Part shown: positions 34,540 to 44,220 of the stretch, piece after piece
How positions within the stretch are numbered: position 1 is the stretch's first letter
Layout of the letters: the number at the start of each line of letters is the position of its first letter
Origin: Thermodesulfobacterium geofontis OPF15
Lineage (GTDB): Bacteria; Desulfobacterota; Thermodesulfobacteria; Thermodesulfobacteriales; Thermodesulfobacteriaceae
Length of the DNA: 64,000 nucleotides
Assembly: GCF_000215975.1 (NCBI RefSeq)
Contig: NC_015682.1
Coordinates: forward strand, 186,001 to 250,000
Reading direction: 5' to 3'
Translations under genes and position numbers: made by a program
Notes under the pieces: generated by a model
Seen by the model: only the letters and a program-made list of their open reading frames with translations
Database searches by the model: none
What the model was told of the DNA's origin: nothing

Positions 34540-35360
34540 CTGGAAACTTTTGGTGGAAAGAAAAGATTCACCGAGATTTTGGGCACGCTTATAAAGTTGA
34601 ATTAGTATTTGAAGAAAAAAATTTACAAAAAATACAGATTTTTAAAAACCCCTTTTGGGGTTATTTTCTTGTTTTAGATGGTATTGTCCAATTTACAGAA
34701 AAAGACGAATTTATTTATCACGAAACTATAACTTATCTTCCTGCTAGTTTGCTTGAAAATCCTCCAGAAAAGGTTCTTATTATAGGTGGAGGAGACGGAG
34801 GAGCTTTAAGGGAATTACAAAAAATTCCCTCTATAAAAAAAATCATTCAATTTGAAATAGATACCCTTGTTTTTGAAGTCTGCCAAAAATATTTTTTTAA
34901 ACTTTCAGGTAATTATCATGATCCCCGCGTTTCCTTTATTATAAAGGATGGTTTAGAGGGGCTCAAAGAATCTCCAGAAAAAGAGTTTGATCTCCTTATT
35001 GTAGATTGTACTGATCCTGTAGGACCAGCTAAATCTTTATATACCTATGAATTTTATAAAGAAGCTTATAGGGTTTTAAATGAAAAAGGAGTTTTTATCC
35101 AGCAAGCAAGTCTTCCTGTTTATTTTCCTCAAATTTTAAAATCTTCTTATCCTTTAATAACCTCTGTCTTTCCTATAGTAAAGATTGTAAGAACTTTTGT
35201 CCCTTCCTATGGAGAAGAGATAGCTTTTTTACTTGCTACTAAAGAACCAAAGGATTGGTTTAATCCCAAACAAGTTTTTAAAGGTAAATACTATCATCCC
35301 AGTCTTAACCCCTATTATTTTTCTATACCTAATACTTGGATTGATATCCTTTCTAAATAA
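34536..35360 (+). CDS. speE: Polyamine aminopropyltransferase (spermidine synthase family)
   Basis: A 274-residue SpeE that transfers aminopropyl from decarboxylated AdoMet to a polyamine acceptor. WWKEKIHRDFGHAYKVE, LDGIVQFTEKDEFIYHETI, LIIGGGDGGALREL and LLIVDCTDPVGPAKSLY contain the AdoMet-site glycines and the catalytic Asp. Many thermophiles use agmatine as acceptor; the substrate here is not decided by the sequence. Translation likely begins at the TTG at 34536, overlapping the TGA of the speD-like gene. The motifs are intact, in contrast to its upstream partner. Confidence 0.9.
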   Translation: MTGNFWWKEKIHRDFGHAYKVELVFEEKNLQKIQIFKNPFWGYFLVLDGIVQFTEKDEFIYHETITYLPASLLENPPEKVLIIGGGDGGALRELQKIPSIKKIIQFEIDTLVFEVCQKYFFKLSGNYHDPRVSFIIKDGLEGLKESPEKEFDLLIVDCTDPVGPAKSLYTYEFYKEAYRVLNEKGVFIQQASLPVYFPQILKSSYPLITSVFPIVKIVRTFVPSYGEEIAFLLATKEPKDWFNPKQVFKGKYYHPSLNPYYFSIPNTWIDILSK

Positions 35361-35372
35361 AGGAAGATAAAC

Positions 35373-35930
35373 TTGCAAATCACTGGAGGTTTTTTAAAAG
35401 GTAGAAAGCTTGTTTGTCCATCTAAGGATTTAGATTTTATTCGTCCTCTTAGAACAAGAATAAGAAAAGCTCTTTTTGATATACTTGGTCAAAACTTATC
35501 TGATTTAAAGGTACTTGATCTTTTTGCAGGAACAGGAGCACTTGGAATAGAGGCTATTTCAAGAGGGGCAAGTTTTGCAGTTTTTGTAGATAATAGCCCT
35601 ATAAGTATATCCATTATCAAAAAAAACCTTGAAAGATTTAATCTTCTTGATAAGGCTCAAGTTTTTAAATTAGACCTTCCTAAGGGACTTAAAATTCTTT
35701 CCAAAAAGTTTCAAAATTTTTTTGATTTAGTTTTTATAACCCCTCCCTATGAAAAAGGATTAGCTTTGAAAACAATCAAAAATTTCCCAGAAAATTTATT
35801 AAAAAAGCAAGCCTTAATTATTGTAGAAGAAAGAACAGGGGTTTTTCTTCCTGAAAAAATAAACAATTTTAATCTTCTTCAAAAAAGAAGTTATGGAGAA
35901 ACTACTCTACACATTTATCAGGGGTCTTAG
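35373..35930 (+). CDS. rsmD: 16S rRNA (guanine966-N2)-methyltransferase RsmD
   Basis: A 185-residue RsmD-type methyltransferase. ITGGFLKGRKL at the N-terminus, IRPLRTRIRKALFDIL, and LDLFAGTGALGIEAISRGA (AdoMet site) are typical. The catalytic tetrapeptide, usually DPPY, reads TPPY here (FITPPYEKG), an unusual first residue. The start is a TTG at 35373, 12 bases after the speE stop. The 3' end overlaps the convergent lipoprotein gene by 29 bases. Confidence 0.85.
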   Translation: MQITGGFLKGRKLVCPSKDLDFIRPLRTRIRKALFDILGQNLSDLKVLDLFAGTGALGIEAISRGASFAVFVDNSPISISIIKKNLERFNLLDKAQVFKLDLPKGLKILSKKFQNFFDLVFITPPYEKGLALKTIKNFPENLLKKQALIIVEERTGVFLPEKINNFNLLQKRSYGETTLHIYQGS

Positions 35931-36615
35931 GTCCTGGAATTAAAGTTCCTCTAAAATTTAAAATTGCCCTTATATTATAACAAACTCTCTCTCCGGGCTT
36001 GATTTTATCAAAATATTCTTCTTTATTCCTAATTTCTATAAGTTCTGTCTTTCCTTTAGAAATTTTCTCTATTTGGTAAAAAATTTCTCCTTCTAAATAA
36101 AGTCCATAAATATCTTCTTTTGGTCTTTCCCAAGTTATTAACACTGCATCTTCTCCTAAGGCTTTAATCTGAAATTTCTGAGGAAAAGAAGGGGGATTAT
36201 GCCAGAAAATAGTAACAGGTTCTGAAAAAGGAGTTTCCACAAGAAAATCCTTAACTACTTTTATTCTGTAAGAATATTCATGACGATGTTTAAGTTCATA
36301 ATCATAATAAATGAATAAATTTCCTGCTGAATGAAGCTTAGGGGAAAGTTTAATAATTTTTTCTTTTTTCTTAGCTTTAGGAATATCAAGAGGAAGCTCA
36401 GTTTTTTCAATAATTAGGCTTTTAATTTTACTTAGAGGATAGCCTCCTTCTGTTTTTGTAGGAAGTGAAATTAAAAGCTCTACTCCTTGGGGAGTTAAAT
36501 TAACTTCAAAGGAAAGTCCCTTAGGAATACTTTCCTTTATAGGAAGAGGCTCTGTTTTTTTCCCACAAGAAAAAATAAAAAAGACTAAAAGAAAAATAAT
36601 TAAAAATCTTTTCAT
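35902..36615 (-). CDS. Lipoprotein with fibronectin type III-like domains
   Basis: A 237-residue lipoprotein: signal MKRFLIIFLLVFFIFSC with the acylated Cys at residue 17, then KKTEPLP as a linker. Two beta-rich segments follow, the second (about 145-235) carrying NPPSFPQKFQIKALGEDAVLITWERP and YNIRAILNFRGTLIPGP, which resemble fibronectin type III strands. Similar small FN3 lipoproteins occur in many delta-like bacteria without known function. It is the last gene of a minus-strand run starting at 39515. Confidence 0.72.
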   Translation of the reverse strand: MKRFLIIFLLVFFIFSCGKKTEPLPIKESIPKGLSFEVNLTPQGVELLISLPTKTEGGYPLSKIKSLIIEKTELPLDIPKAKKKEKIIKLSPKLHSAGNLFIYYDYELKHRHEYSYRIKVVKDFLVETPFSEPVTIFWHNPPSFPQKFQIKALGEDAVLITWERPKEDIYGLYLEGEIFYQIEKISKGKTELIEIRNKEEYFDKIKPGERVCYNIRAILNFRGTLIPGPKTPDKCVE

Positions 36616-36627
36616 TTTTAAAATCTT

Positions 36628-37467
36628 CTACAAGATTTTAATTCTTTCTATTCTTGCTGAATGACATTGAATATTTACAGCAACTGGCAAGCTTGCAATA
36701 TGACAAGGATAAGTCTCAATATGAACCCCTAAACAAGTTGTCTCACCACCAAATCCAAGAGGACCAATTCCTAAATTATTTATCTCTTCCAAAATTTCTT
36801 TTTCAAGTCTTGCTATTTCTTTATCAGGATGAGGTTCTCCTAAGGGTCTAAAAAGTGCTTTTTTAGAAAGAAGAGCTACCTTTTCAAAATTACCTCCTAT
36901 ACCAATTCCTACAATAATTGGTGGACAAGGATTTGGTCCTGCCCTTTTAACAGTTTCAATTACAAATTTTTTAATTCCTTCTATTCCAGCTGAGGGAGAA
37001 AGCATACAAAGGGCACTCATATTTTCACTTCCGCATCCCTTTGGCATAAGATAAATCTCTAAAACATCTTCAGAAACAATTTCATAATGCACGATAGCTG
37101 GGGTATTTGTATTAGTATTTTTTCTACTGAGGGGTTCACAAACCGATGCTCTTAAAAAACCCTCTTTATAAGCAAGGTATAATCCCTCATTAATAGCAGA
37201 TTCTAAATCTTTAGTGACAATTCTTTCACCTTTTTTTATCCAGACAACAGCAATACCTGTATCCTGACAAAGAGGTAATCTTTCTCTTTTAGCTATCTGA
37301 GCATTCTCAAGAAGAATTTCTAAAACTATTTTGGCTAAAGGATTTTTTTCTTTCTCTAAAGCTTTTTCTAAAGCATAAATTTGTTCCTTGGGGAGCTCAA
37401 TACAAGCTTTAATGTACCCTTCTTTAACTAAAGAAATTATATTTTCGCAAGAAACCTCTTTTTTCAT
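36628..37467 (-). CDS. Class I fumarate hydratase, alpha subunit
   Basis: A 279-residue Fe-S hydratase alpha subunit. Iron-sulfur ligands appear in RLPLCQDTGIAVVW, MPKGCGSENMSALCML and GGETTCLGVHIETYPCHIA; VGIGIGGNFEKVALLSKKALFRPLG is also typical. It interconverts fumarate and malate, linking with the mdh encoded at 18969-19895; the same family includes L-tartrate dehydratase. The frame extends to an ATG at 37491 inside nagZ, but the ATG at 37465-37467, one base after the nagZ stop, gives the usual N-terminus and is preferred. No beta subunit gene is adjacent. Confidence 0.88.
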   Translation of the reverse strand: MKKEVSCENIISLVKEGYIKACIELPKEQIYALEKALEKEKNPLAKIVLEILLENAQIAKRERLPLCQDTGIAVVWIKKGERIVTKDLESAINEGLYLAYKEGFLRASVCEPLSRKNTNTNTPAIVHYEIVSEDVLEIYLMPKGCGSENMSALCMLSPSAGIEGIKKFVIETVKRAGPNPCPPIIVGIGIGGNFEKVALLSKKALFRPLGEPHPDKEIARLEKEILEEINNLGIGPLGFGGETTCLGVHIETYPCHIASLPVAVNIQCHSARIERIKIL

Positions 37468-37468
37468 T

Positions 37469-38401
37469 TTAGTTCCATCTAATATTTTCAAAAATAAAAA
37501 AACTTTCTTTAATTTTTTCTTTTAATACTAAACTCTTTTCCAATTCACTTTTTATATCTTCTAAAGCATAGACTAAATTATCAAAATTGCCACAATAAAT
37601 TAAAAGATTATGTCCACTTGCTAAACTTAAAATAATCCTTTCTTGAAGCTCCCAATTTTTTAATGCCCCCATATTTAAGTCATCAGTAAGAATTGCACCT
37701 CTATAATTTAAATTATTTCTTAAGATTTTTATTATATTGGAAGAAAAGGTTGCTGGCTTAGTATCAATTTCCTTTATAATTAGATGGGCAGTCATAATAA
37801 AATTTATTTTTTCTTTTTCAAGAAGCTTTTCATAGGGAGAAAGACTTTCTCTATCTATTCTTTCTTTAAAAGGAAGATCTTTATGAGGATCTATTTTAAC
37901 ATCTTTTAAGCCTGGAAAATGTTTTAAACAAGTAAATATTTTCTCTTTTTTATGTTCTTTTATAAAAATATAGGCGAGCTTTTTTACTAAAACTGGATCT
38001 TTACCAAAGGTTCTCTCTTTTAAAAATTCTTCAGCATCTTCATCAGCAAGATCAACACAAGGAGAGAGATTAAGGTTAAGTCCGTATTTTTTTACAGAAT
38101 TAGCTATTTTTTTAGCCCAATTTTCAACTACCTTCTCTCCTTCTTTTTTATACTTTTTAGCTATTTCAAGGGGTGAATCATGATCTCCCTCAATTCTACA
38201 AACTCTTCCCCCTTCCTGATCCACAGCTAAAAATTTTAGCTCAAGTTTTTCTCTTAAATTAGAGAGAAAATAATCAAAATCTTCTTCAAAATGTTCTTTA
38301 AAAAAGAGAAAATTTACAAAACTAAGCTCTTTGTAAAGGGTAATATTTTCCTTAATGTTTTCTGGCTTAATTAAAAAGAGTTTCCCAATTTTTTTAAACA
38401 T
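37469..38401 (-). CDS. nagZ: Glycoside hydrolase family 3, NagZ-like beta-N-acetylhexosaminidase
   Basis: A 310-residue GH3 enzyme. LAVDQEGGRVCRI, NLSPCVDLA, RTFGKDPVLVKKLA, CLKHFPGLKDVKIDPHKDLPF and AILTDDLNMGAL are hallmark NagZ motifs; the Asp of the last is the nucleophile. NagZ removes GlcNAc from peptidoglycan fragments during cell-wall recycling. It is slightly shorter than typical and lacks a signal peptide, so it is cytoplasmic. It overlaps the cysteine desulfurase gene by eight bases and sits one base before the fumarase alpha gene. Confidence 0.88.
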   Translation of the reverse strand: MFKKIGKLFLIKPENIKENITLYKELSFVNFLFFKEHFEEDFDYFLSNLREKLELKFLAVDQEGGRVCRIEGDHDSPLEIAKKYKKEGEKVVENWAKKIANSVKKYGLNLNLSPCVDLADEDAEEFLKERTFGKDPVLVKKLAYIFIKEHKKEKIFTCLKHFPGLKDVKIDPHKDLPFKERIDRESLSPYEKLLEKEKINFIMTAHLIIKEIDTKPATFSSNIIKILRNNLNYRGAILTDDLNMGALKNWELQERIILSLASGHNLLIYCGNFDNLVYALEDIKSELEKSLVLKEKIKESFFIFENIRWN

Positions 38402-39515
38402 TATTTTTGAAATATTTGGAAAAGATCTGCAAAGTCTTTTCTATATCCTCTAAAGAAGTATATCTTCCTAAGGAAAATCTTACAGTTCCTTCAGCTAATT
38501 CTTGTGGCACTTTTAAAGCTAAAAGTGTGTGAGAACCTTTTCTGTCATGACATGCAGATCCAGTTGAGGCACATATTTCTTTAAGCTCAGAAAGTATTTT
38601 TGCACCATTTTTTCCAACAAAAGAAACTGTTAAAGTATTAGGTAAAGTTTTTTCAGGGATTCCGTAGCGATAAAGTTTAGGATAAATTTCTTTAAGCCCT
38701 TGGAAAAGTTTTTCTCTTAAAAAAATTAGTCTTTCCCCTTCTGCATTTAAATCCCTTAGAGCTATTTCAGAAGCTTTGGCTAAAGCTGAAATTAAAGCAA
38801 CTGCTTCTGTTCCTGCCCTTAAACCTCTTTCTTGCCCACCTCCTAAAAATAAAGGTTCTATTTTTACTCCATTTTTAATATATAGAGCCCCTATCCCTTT
38901 AGGTGCATACATTTTATGTCCTGCTATACTTAATAGACTACATCCTATTTCTTTAACATCTACAGCTATTTTCCCTACTGCTTGACATGCATCTGTATGA
39001 AAATAAATTTCCCTTTCCTTACAAATTTCTGCTATTTCTTTAACAGGTTGAATAGTTCCTATTTCATTGTTAGCCATCATTACAGAAACAAGTATAGTAT
39101 TAGATTTTAAACGCCTTTTGACCTCATCTGGTTCTACATATCCATAAGAATTAACAGGGATAAAATCTACTTGAAAACCCATTTCTAAAAGTTTTACTGC
39201 TGGATTTAAAACTGAGGGATGTTCAAAGGCACTAACTAAAATGTGCCCTTTTCCTTTAGAAAAGGCAACTCCATATAAGGCAAGGTGGTTAGATTCTGTT
39301 CCTCCAGAGGTAAAAATTATTTCTTCTGGCTCTGCATTAATTAAATCTGCTACTTTTTTACGAAATTCTTCTAATTTTTCTCTTACAAATTTTCCAAAAA
39401 TATGAGCAGAACTTGGATTAGCAAAATATTCAACTGAATATAGTTTAAATTCCTCTATAACTTCTGGTAAGACAGGTGTTGTAGCATTGTAGTCTAAATA
39501 AATTATATTTTTCAT
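38394..39515 (-). CDS. Cysteine desulfurase (NifS/IscS family)
   Basis: A 373-residue PLP enzyme releasing sulfur from cysteine for Fe-S clusters and thiolated tRNA. IYLDYNATTPVLPEV, FTSGGTESNHLAL, HTDACQAVGK, SIAGHKMYAPKGIGALY with the PLP Lys, and ICASTGSACHDRKGSHTLLAL with the catalytic Cys are present. The short catalytic loop belongs to the NifS/IscS group I. No scaffold gene (iscU/nifU) lies next to it. It is divergent from the reverse gyrase gene, with a 210-base AT-rich gap that shows TATAAT-like boxes. Confidence 0.9.
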   Translation of the reverse strand: MKNIIYLDYNATTPVLPEVIEEFKLYSVEYFANPSSAHIFGKFVREKLEEFRKKVADLINAEPEEIIFTSGGTESNHLALYGVAFSKGKGHILVSAFEHPSVLNPAVKLLEMGFQVDFIPVNSYGYVEPDEVKRRLKSNTILVSVMMANNEIGTIQPVKEIAEICKEREIYFHTDACQAVGKIAVDVKEIGCSLLSIAGHKMYAPKGIGALYIKNGVKIEPLFLGGGQERGLRAGTEAVALISALAKASEIALRDLNAEGERLIFLREKLFQGLKEIYPKLYRYGIPEKTLPNTLTVSFVGKNGAKILSELKEICASTGSACHDRKGSHTLLALKVPQELAEGTVRFSLGRYTSLEDIEKTLQIFSKYFKNNV

Positions 39516-39725
39516 TTTGTTTCTATTTTAAAACTTTTTATAAAATTCTAAAGTATGATTTCTCGCCCTATACAACTAAAATTGATTAAAGGCTCTTGTT
39601 TTATTCTTTAAAACCTTTTAACATAATTTAAATTATAATTTTATAAGGTCTTGCTTTTTTATTTTTTTCTTTTATGGTTTAATTTTCAATTAATCTTAAA
39701 CTTTAATAAAGGGGATTTTAGTTAT

Positions 39726-42700
39726 ATGCTTTTTTATGTAGCTAAGGGCTGTCCCAATTGTAAAGGTATAATTTCTGATGAAAGATTAACTAAGGAATTG
39801 CCCTGCGAAAAATGTTTACCAGAGAAAGAAAAACCCTCTCTTTCTAATTTTTCAGATATTTGTAAAATACTTTATTCGCAAAATTCTTTAAAGGATTTAA
39901 AACCCTTTTGTGAAGTAGAAAAGAAAATTGAACTATTTAAAAAAGTTTTTAAAAATCTTTTAAATACTTTTCCTTCATCTCTACAAATAGGTTGGGCTAA
40001 AAGATTCTTTCTAGGGGAATCCTTTGCCATTGTTGCACCCACTGGAACAGGAAAAACAACTTTTGGTCTTATAAGCTCTCTTTTTACTCCTAAAAAGGCT
40101 TTAATTATTGTACCCACAAAGGTTTTAGTAAAACAAACAGAAGAAAAACTTAACCAGTATTTAGCAAAAATTAAAGAACCCCTTTTAAAAAATAAAATAA
40201 TTTTAGCTTATACAGGATCAAATAAAGAAAAGGAACTATTAGAAAAAGGGAAATTTGATATTTTCATATGTACTTCAGCTTTTTTGCATAGAAATTTCGA
40301 GCTTCTTAAAAATATAGATTTTTCTTTAATATTTGTAGATGACGTAGACTCCTTTCTAAAAAATAGCAAAAATGTAGACAATCTTTTTTTACTTCTTGGT
40401 TTTTCAAAAAAAGAAATAGAGCTTGCTTTAAAAAGAGATAAGGAGGAAAAGGATTATGAAGATCTTTTAAAAATTAAGGAAAAACATAAAAAATCAATTA
40501 AACAGCTTATTATTTCTTCTGCAACCTTAAAACCTAAAACAAATAGAGTACTTTTATTCCAAAATTTACTTGGTTTTGAAATAACTCGCTTTGTCTCAAC
40601 CTTAAGAAAAGTTATAGATACTTATATTCCTGTAGATTTAAATGATAAAAAAAATAAAGATGAAGTCTTTTATCAGCTTCTTAAAGTAGCAGAAAACCTA
40701 ATTGCTAATTTAAAAGAGGGAGGACTTATTTTTGTTGAAGAATCTTTCGGAAAATCTTATGTAGAAGTTACTACAGATTATTTAAGAAATAAGGGATTTA
40801 AGGTTATCTCTTATTTAGAGGCTGATGAAGAGGAACTTCTTAATGCTTTAAAAAATAAAAAAGTAGATGTAGCTATAGGACTTTGCCATATCGGTAATCC
40901 TTTGGTGAGAGGGATTGATATTCCTGAAGTTTTAAGATATGCTTTATTTTTAGGGGTCCCGAAACATATTTTCCCCCTCTCAAAAAGTAAAGAAGGCTTT
41001 TCTCTTTCTATTTCTCCTCAATTTTTACAAAGTATACTTATTTCTCTTATGCCTCTATTTGATGAAGAAGAAAAAATAATAGCTTTATCTCACATCAATT
41101 ACCTTCGTAGATATCTTACCTTAAAAGAAGAACAAGTAATGCAATATGAAGGACTCTACAAGAAAATTCTTAACATAAAAGAGTTTATAGAAAAAAAACT
41201 TAATGATCCAGATTTTTTAGAAAATCTCAAAAAAAGTGAGGAGGTTTTTTTAGAAGTTGATGATGAAGGTAATTATTATGTTATAGTAGGGAATGCTTCT
41301 TCCTATTTACAAGCAAGTGGAAGAGTTTCAAGACTTACAACTCGTGGACTTCTTCCTGGGCTTTCTATTATTTTAGTTGATAATTTTAAGGCCTTAAATA
41401 GTTTAAAAAAGAGATTGCGTTTTTATTTAGGAGAGGAAGTTGAATTAAAAGAAGTGGATTTAGAAAAAGTATTAATTCTTGATAAAGAAATAAGAGAGGA
41501 GCGCCAAAAACTAACAAAAGAAAAAATAGATTTTAAAAATTATTTATTAATAGTAGAATCTCCTCATAAAGCAAAAACTATTGCTAACTTTTTTGGTAAA
41601 CCCTCTGTAAGAAGAATTAAAAGTGTTTTTATTTATGAAATTCCTATGGAAAATAATCTTCTTTCTGTGTGTGCTTCCTTAGGGCATGTTTTTGATCTTT
41701 CAAGAAAAATAGGTATTTTTGGGATTATTAAGGATAATAATCATTTTTATCCAGTATTTAATACTATCAAAATTGATAAAATAAATAAAGAGCAATTTGT
41801 AGATGAAGAAGAGATTAGAAATAGAGATGAAATTTTTGATAAAGCTGAAATTATTGAAGTTTTAAGAACTTTATCTTTTTGTGCAGATCAAGTTTTCATA
41901 GCTTCAGATCCTGATGCAGAAGGAGAAAAAATAGCTTATGATCTTTATATCAACTTAAAACCTTTCCAACCTAATATAAAAAGACTTGAATTTCATGAAG
42001 TTACAGCAAAAGCTTTAAGATCTGCTTTAGAAAATCCACAAGAAATAAATATAGCAAGAGTAAAGGCACAACTTGCAAGAAGAGTAGCAGATAGATGGGT
42101 TGGTTTTTCTTTATCTCAACAATTATGGAAAGTTTTTAAAAAATCAAGACTATCTGCAGGAAGGGTTCAAACCCCTGTTTTAGGTTGGATTATAGAAAGG
42201 GCAGAACTTGCTAAACAATATAAATATAGGATCTCTTTTAGCTTAAATGGATATAAATTAAGCCTTGAAATAGAAGATGAAGCTCTTGCTAAGAAAATTC
42301 TTGAAGAACTCCCTAAAAATTTAGAAATAAAAGTTTTAAGATATTTTGAGGATGAACTTTCTCCACCTCCTCCTTATACTACTGATACAGTTTTAGAGGA
42401 TGCTTTTCATTTCTTTAGATTTTCTTCCTCCTATACTATGCAACTCTTACAGGAACTATTTGAGTTAGGACTTATTACTTATCATAGAACCGACTCTACA
42501 AGAATCTCAGAGACAGGACGCTATCAAGTAGCAAAGCCTTATATTATCCAAACCTTAGGAGAAGAATATTTTTATCCCAGAGAATGGTTTAGTGAAGGAG
42601 CTCATGAAGGTATAAGACCAACAAGACCTTGGGATCTTGCTGAAATTAAATTAAGAGTTGCTCATGGACTTTTAACTTTCAAAAATCCTAAGGATAGTTT

Positions 42701-43253
42701 TAAACTTTATGATATTATTTTTAGAAGATTTATGGCAAGTCAAACAAGAAAAACCAAAGTCTTAAAAGGAACTTTTGAATTTAAACTTCCCTCTTATTCT
42801 TGGGAAGAAGACTTAATTCTTGATATTAAAGAGCCTGGATATGAATATTTCTGGACAAAACCCCAAATTTTTAAATTAAAAGAATCTCTTTATCCAGAAA
42901 ATATTCAGTATAGTAAAGTTCCTAAGGTTTTTCTTTACAATCAAGGAACCCTTATTCAAGAAATGAAAAAAAGAGGTCTTGGTAGACCATCAACTTATGC
43001 AGAGATAGTATCAACTCTTCTTCAGAGATATTATGTATATGAACTTAAAAACGGAAGTTTAGTACCTACTCCCTTAGGAAAAGAAGTTTATAATTATTTA
43101 AAAAGTAATTATAGTGAGTATGTTTCTGAAGAATTTACAAGAGAATTAGAAAAATTTATGGATGAAGTAGAAGAAGGAAAAAGGGATTGGGAAGAAATTT
43201 GCTTTAAACTTCTACCTTTACTAAATTTCTTAAATATTAGTTTTTCCAACTAA
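39726..43253 (+). CDS. rgy: Reverse gyrase
   Basis: A 1175-residue fusion of an SF2 helicase-like domain and a type IA topoisomerase that introduces positive supercoils; known almost only in hyperthermophiles and extreme thermophiles. An N-terminal zinc finger (CPNC at 9-12, CEKC at 27-30) is followed by APTGTGKTT (about 40035) and a VDDVDS box. The TOPRIM region begins VESPHKAKTI near 41550, and the cleavage Tyr lies in LITYHRTDSTRIS near 42475. GRPSTYAEIVSTL is also typical. The second zinc finger seen in some homologues is absent. The frame opens upstream at a TTG (39651), but ATG 39726 follows an AAGGGGA ribosome site and starts directly at the zinc finger. Confidence 0.97.
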   Translation: MLFYVAKGCPNCKGIISDERLTKELPCEKCLPEKEKPSLSNFSDICKILYSQNSLKDLKPFCEVEKKIELFKKVFKNLLNTFPSSLQIGWAKRFFLGESFAIVAPTGTGKTTFGLISSLFTPKKALIIVPTKVLVKQTEEKLNQYLAKIKEPLLKNKIILAYTGSNKEKELLEKGKFDIFICTSAFLHRNFELLKNIDFSLIFVDDVDSFLKNSKNVDNLFLLLGFSKKEIELALKRDKEEKDYEDLLKIKEKHKKSIKQLIISSATLKPKTNRVLLFQNLLGFEITRFVSTLRKVIDTYIPVDLNDKKNKDEVFYQLLKVAENLIANLKEGGLIFVEESFGKSYVEVTTDYLRNKGFKVISYLEADEEELLNALKNKKVDVAIGLCHIGNPLVRGIDIPEVLRYALFLGVPKHIFPLSKSKEGFSLSISPQFLQSILISLMPLFDEEEKIIALSHINYLRRYLTLKEEQVMQYEGLYKKILNIKEFIEKKLNDPDFLENLKKSEEVFLEVDDEGNYYVIVGNASSYLQASGRVSRLTTRGLLPGLSIILVDNFKALNSLKKRLRFYLGEEVELKEVDLEKVLILDKEIREERQKLTKEKIDFKNYLLIVESPHKAKTIANFFGKPSVRRIKSVFIYEIPMENNLLSVCASLGHVFDLSRKIGIFGIIKDNNHFYPVFNTIKIDKINKEQFVDEEEIRNRDEIFDKAEIIEVLRTLSFCADQVFIASDPDAEGEKIAYDLYINLKPFQPNIKRLEFHEVTAKALRSALENPQEINIARVKAQLARRVADRWVGFSLSQQLWKVFKKSRLSAGRVQTPVLGWIIERAELAKQYKYRISFSLNGYKLSLEIEDEALAKKILEELPKNLEIKVLRYFEDELSPPPPYTTDTVLEDAFHFFRFSSSYTMQLLQELFELGLITYHRTDSTRISETGRYQVAKPYIIQTLGEEYFYPREWFSEGAHEGIRPTRPWDLAEIKLRVAHGLLTFKNPKDSFKLYDIIFRRFMASQTRKTKVLKGTFEFKLPSYSWEEDLILDIKEPGYEYFWTKPQIFKLKESLYPENIQYSKVPKVFLYNQGTLIQEMKKRGLGRPSTYAEIVSTLLQRYYVYELKNGSLVPTPLGKEVYNYLKSNYSEYVSEEFTRELEKFMDEVEEGKRDWEEICFKLLPLLNFLNISFSN

Positions 43254-43313
43254 AAGTTGCCTTTTTAATCTTTTCATATTATATTTATTTCAAATTTTTT
43301 CAGGGGGAAAGAA

Positions 43314-44219
43314 ATGAAATATAAAAATCTTCTTTATGGTTTTTCTTTAACTCTCCTAATTTATCTTTTGGCTTCTTTAAAGGAAAAAACTCTCTTTCCA
43401 GAAAATAGTTTACTTTTTGGCTTAACTACTTTTATTTATTTGGGAGCAGGACTTTTATATTTAATTTATTGGATATTTAAATGGGAAAAAGGAACTTTTT
43501 TAGGATCAATTGTAGGTTGGGCAGGATTTTTCTTAAATCTTTTAGCCTTTTTTGTAAGATGGGTACAAACTCATCAAGCTGGATTTGGATATGTTCCTTT
43601 ATCAAATCTATATGAATCTTTAGTATTTTTTAGTCTCTGTACTGCTGGAATATACCTATTTTTAGAACCTAAATTACCTACTAAAATTTTTGGAAGTTTA
43701 GTCTTTTTATTAGCCAGTTTTATATTAGCTTATGCATCTTTAAAAACAAGCTCCTCTATTAAACCTCTTATTCCTGCTTTGAAAAGTAACTGGCTTGTTG
43801 CTCATGTAATAACTTGTTTTTTAGGATACGGTGCTTTTGCTGTAGCTTTTGTTTTTGGGATTTTTTATTTAATAAGTGATAAAGGTAATCTTAAAAATTA
43901 TCTTCCTTCAAAAACAATTCTTGACACTCTTATTTTTAAAATCATACTTTTTGGCTTTTTTTGGCTTACCTTAGGGATAATTACTGGTGCTGTTTGGGCT
44001 GACCAAGCTTGGGGAAGTTATTGGAGCTGGGATCCAAAGGAAACTTGGTCACTTATAACTTGGCTAATTTATGGGGGAACTATTCATGCTCGTTTAACTC
44101 GCGGATGGAGTGGTAAAAAACTTGCTTGGTTAAGTATAATTGGTTTTTCTTCTGTTATGTTTACCTATTTTGGAGTTAATTTTTTACTTTCTGGATTACA
44201 CAGTTATGCTACACCTTAA
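43314..44219 (+). CDS. CcsA/CcsB-family cytochrome c biogenesis protein
   Basis: A 301-residue polytopic membrane protein with about eight hydrophobic segments and the WWD heme-handling signature GSYWSWDPKETWSLITW in a periplasmic loop (about residues 227-243). Conserved His residues occur in VAHVITCF and GGTIHARL, and near the end LHSY. Such proteins deliver and attach heme in system II (Ccs/Res) cytochrome c maturation. A GGGGGAAAG ribosome site precedes the ATG. No resB-like partner is adjacent in the window. Confidence 0.88.
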   Translation: MKYKNLLYGFSLTLLIYLLASLKEKTLFPENSLLFGLTTFIYLGAGLLYLIYWIFKWEKGTFLGSIVGWAGFFLNLLAFFVRWVQTHQAGFGYVPLSNLYESLVFFSLCTAGIYLFLEPKLPTKIFGSLVFLLASFILAYASLKTSSSIKPLIPALKSNWLVAHVITCFLGYGAFAVAFVFGIFYLISDKGNLKNYLPSKTILDTLIFKIILFGFFWLTLGIITGAVWADQAWGSYWSWDPKETWSLITWLIYGGTIHARLTRGWSGKKLAWLSIIGFSSVMFTYFGVNFLLSGLHSYATP

Positions 44220-44220
44220 T

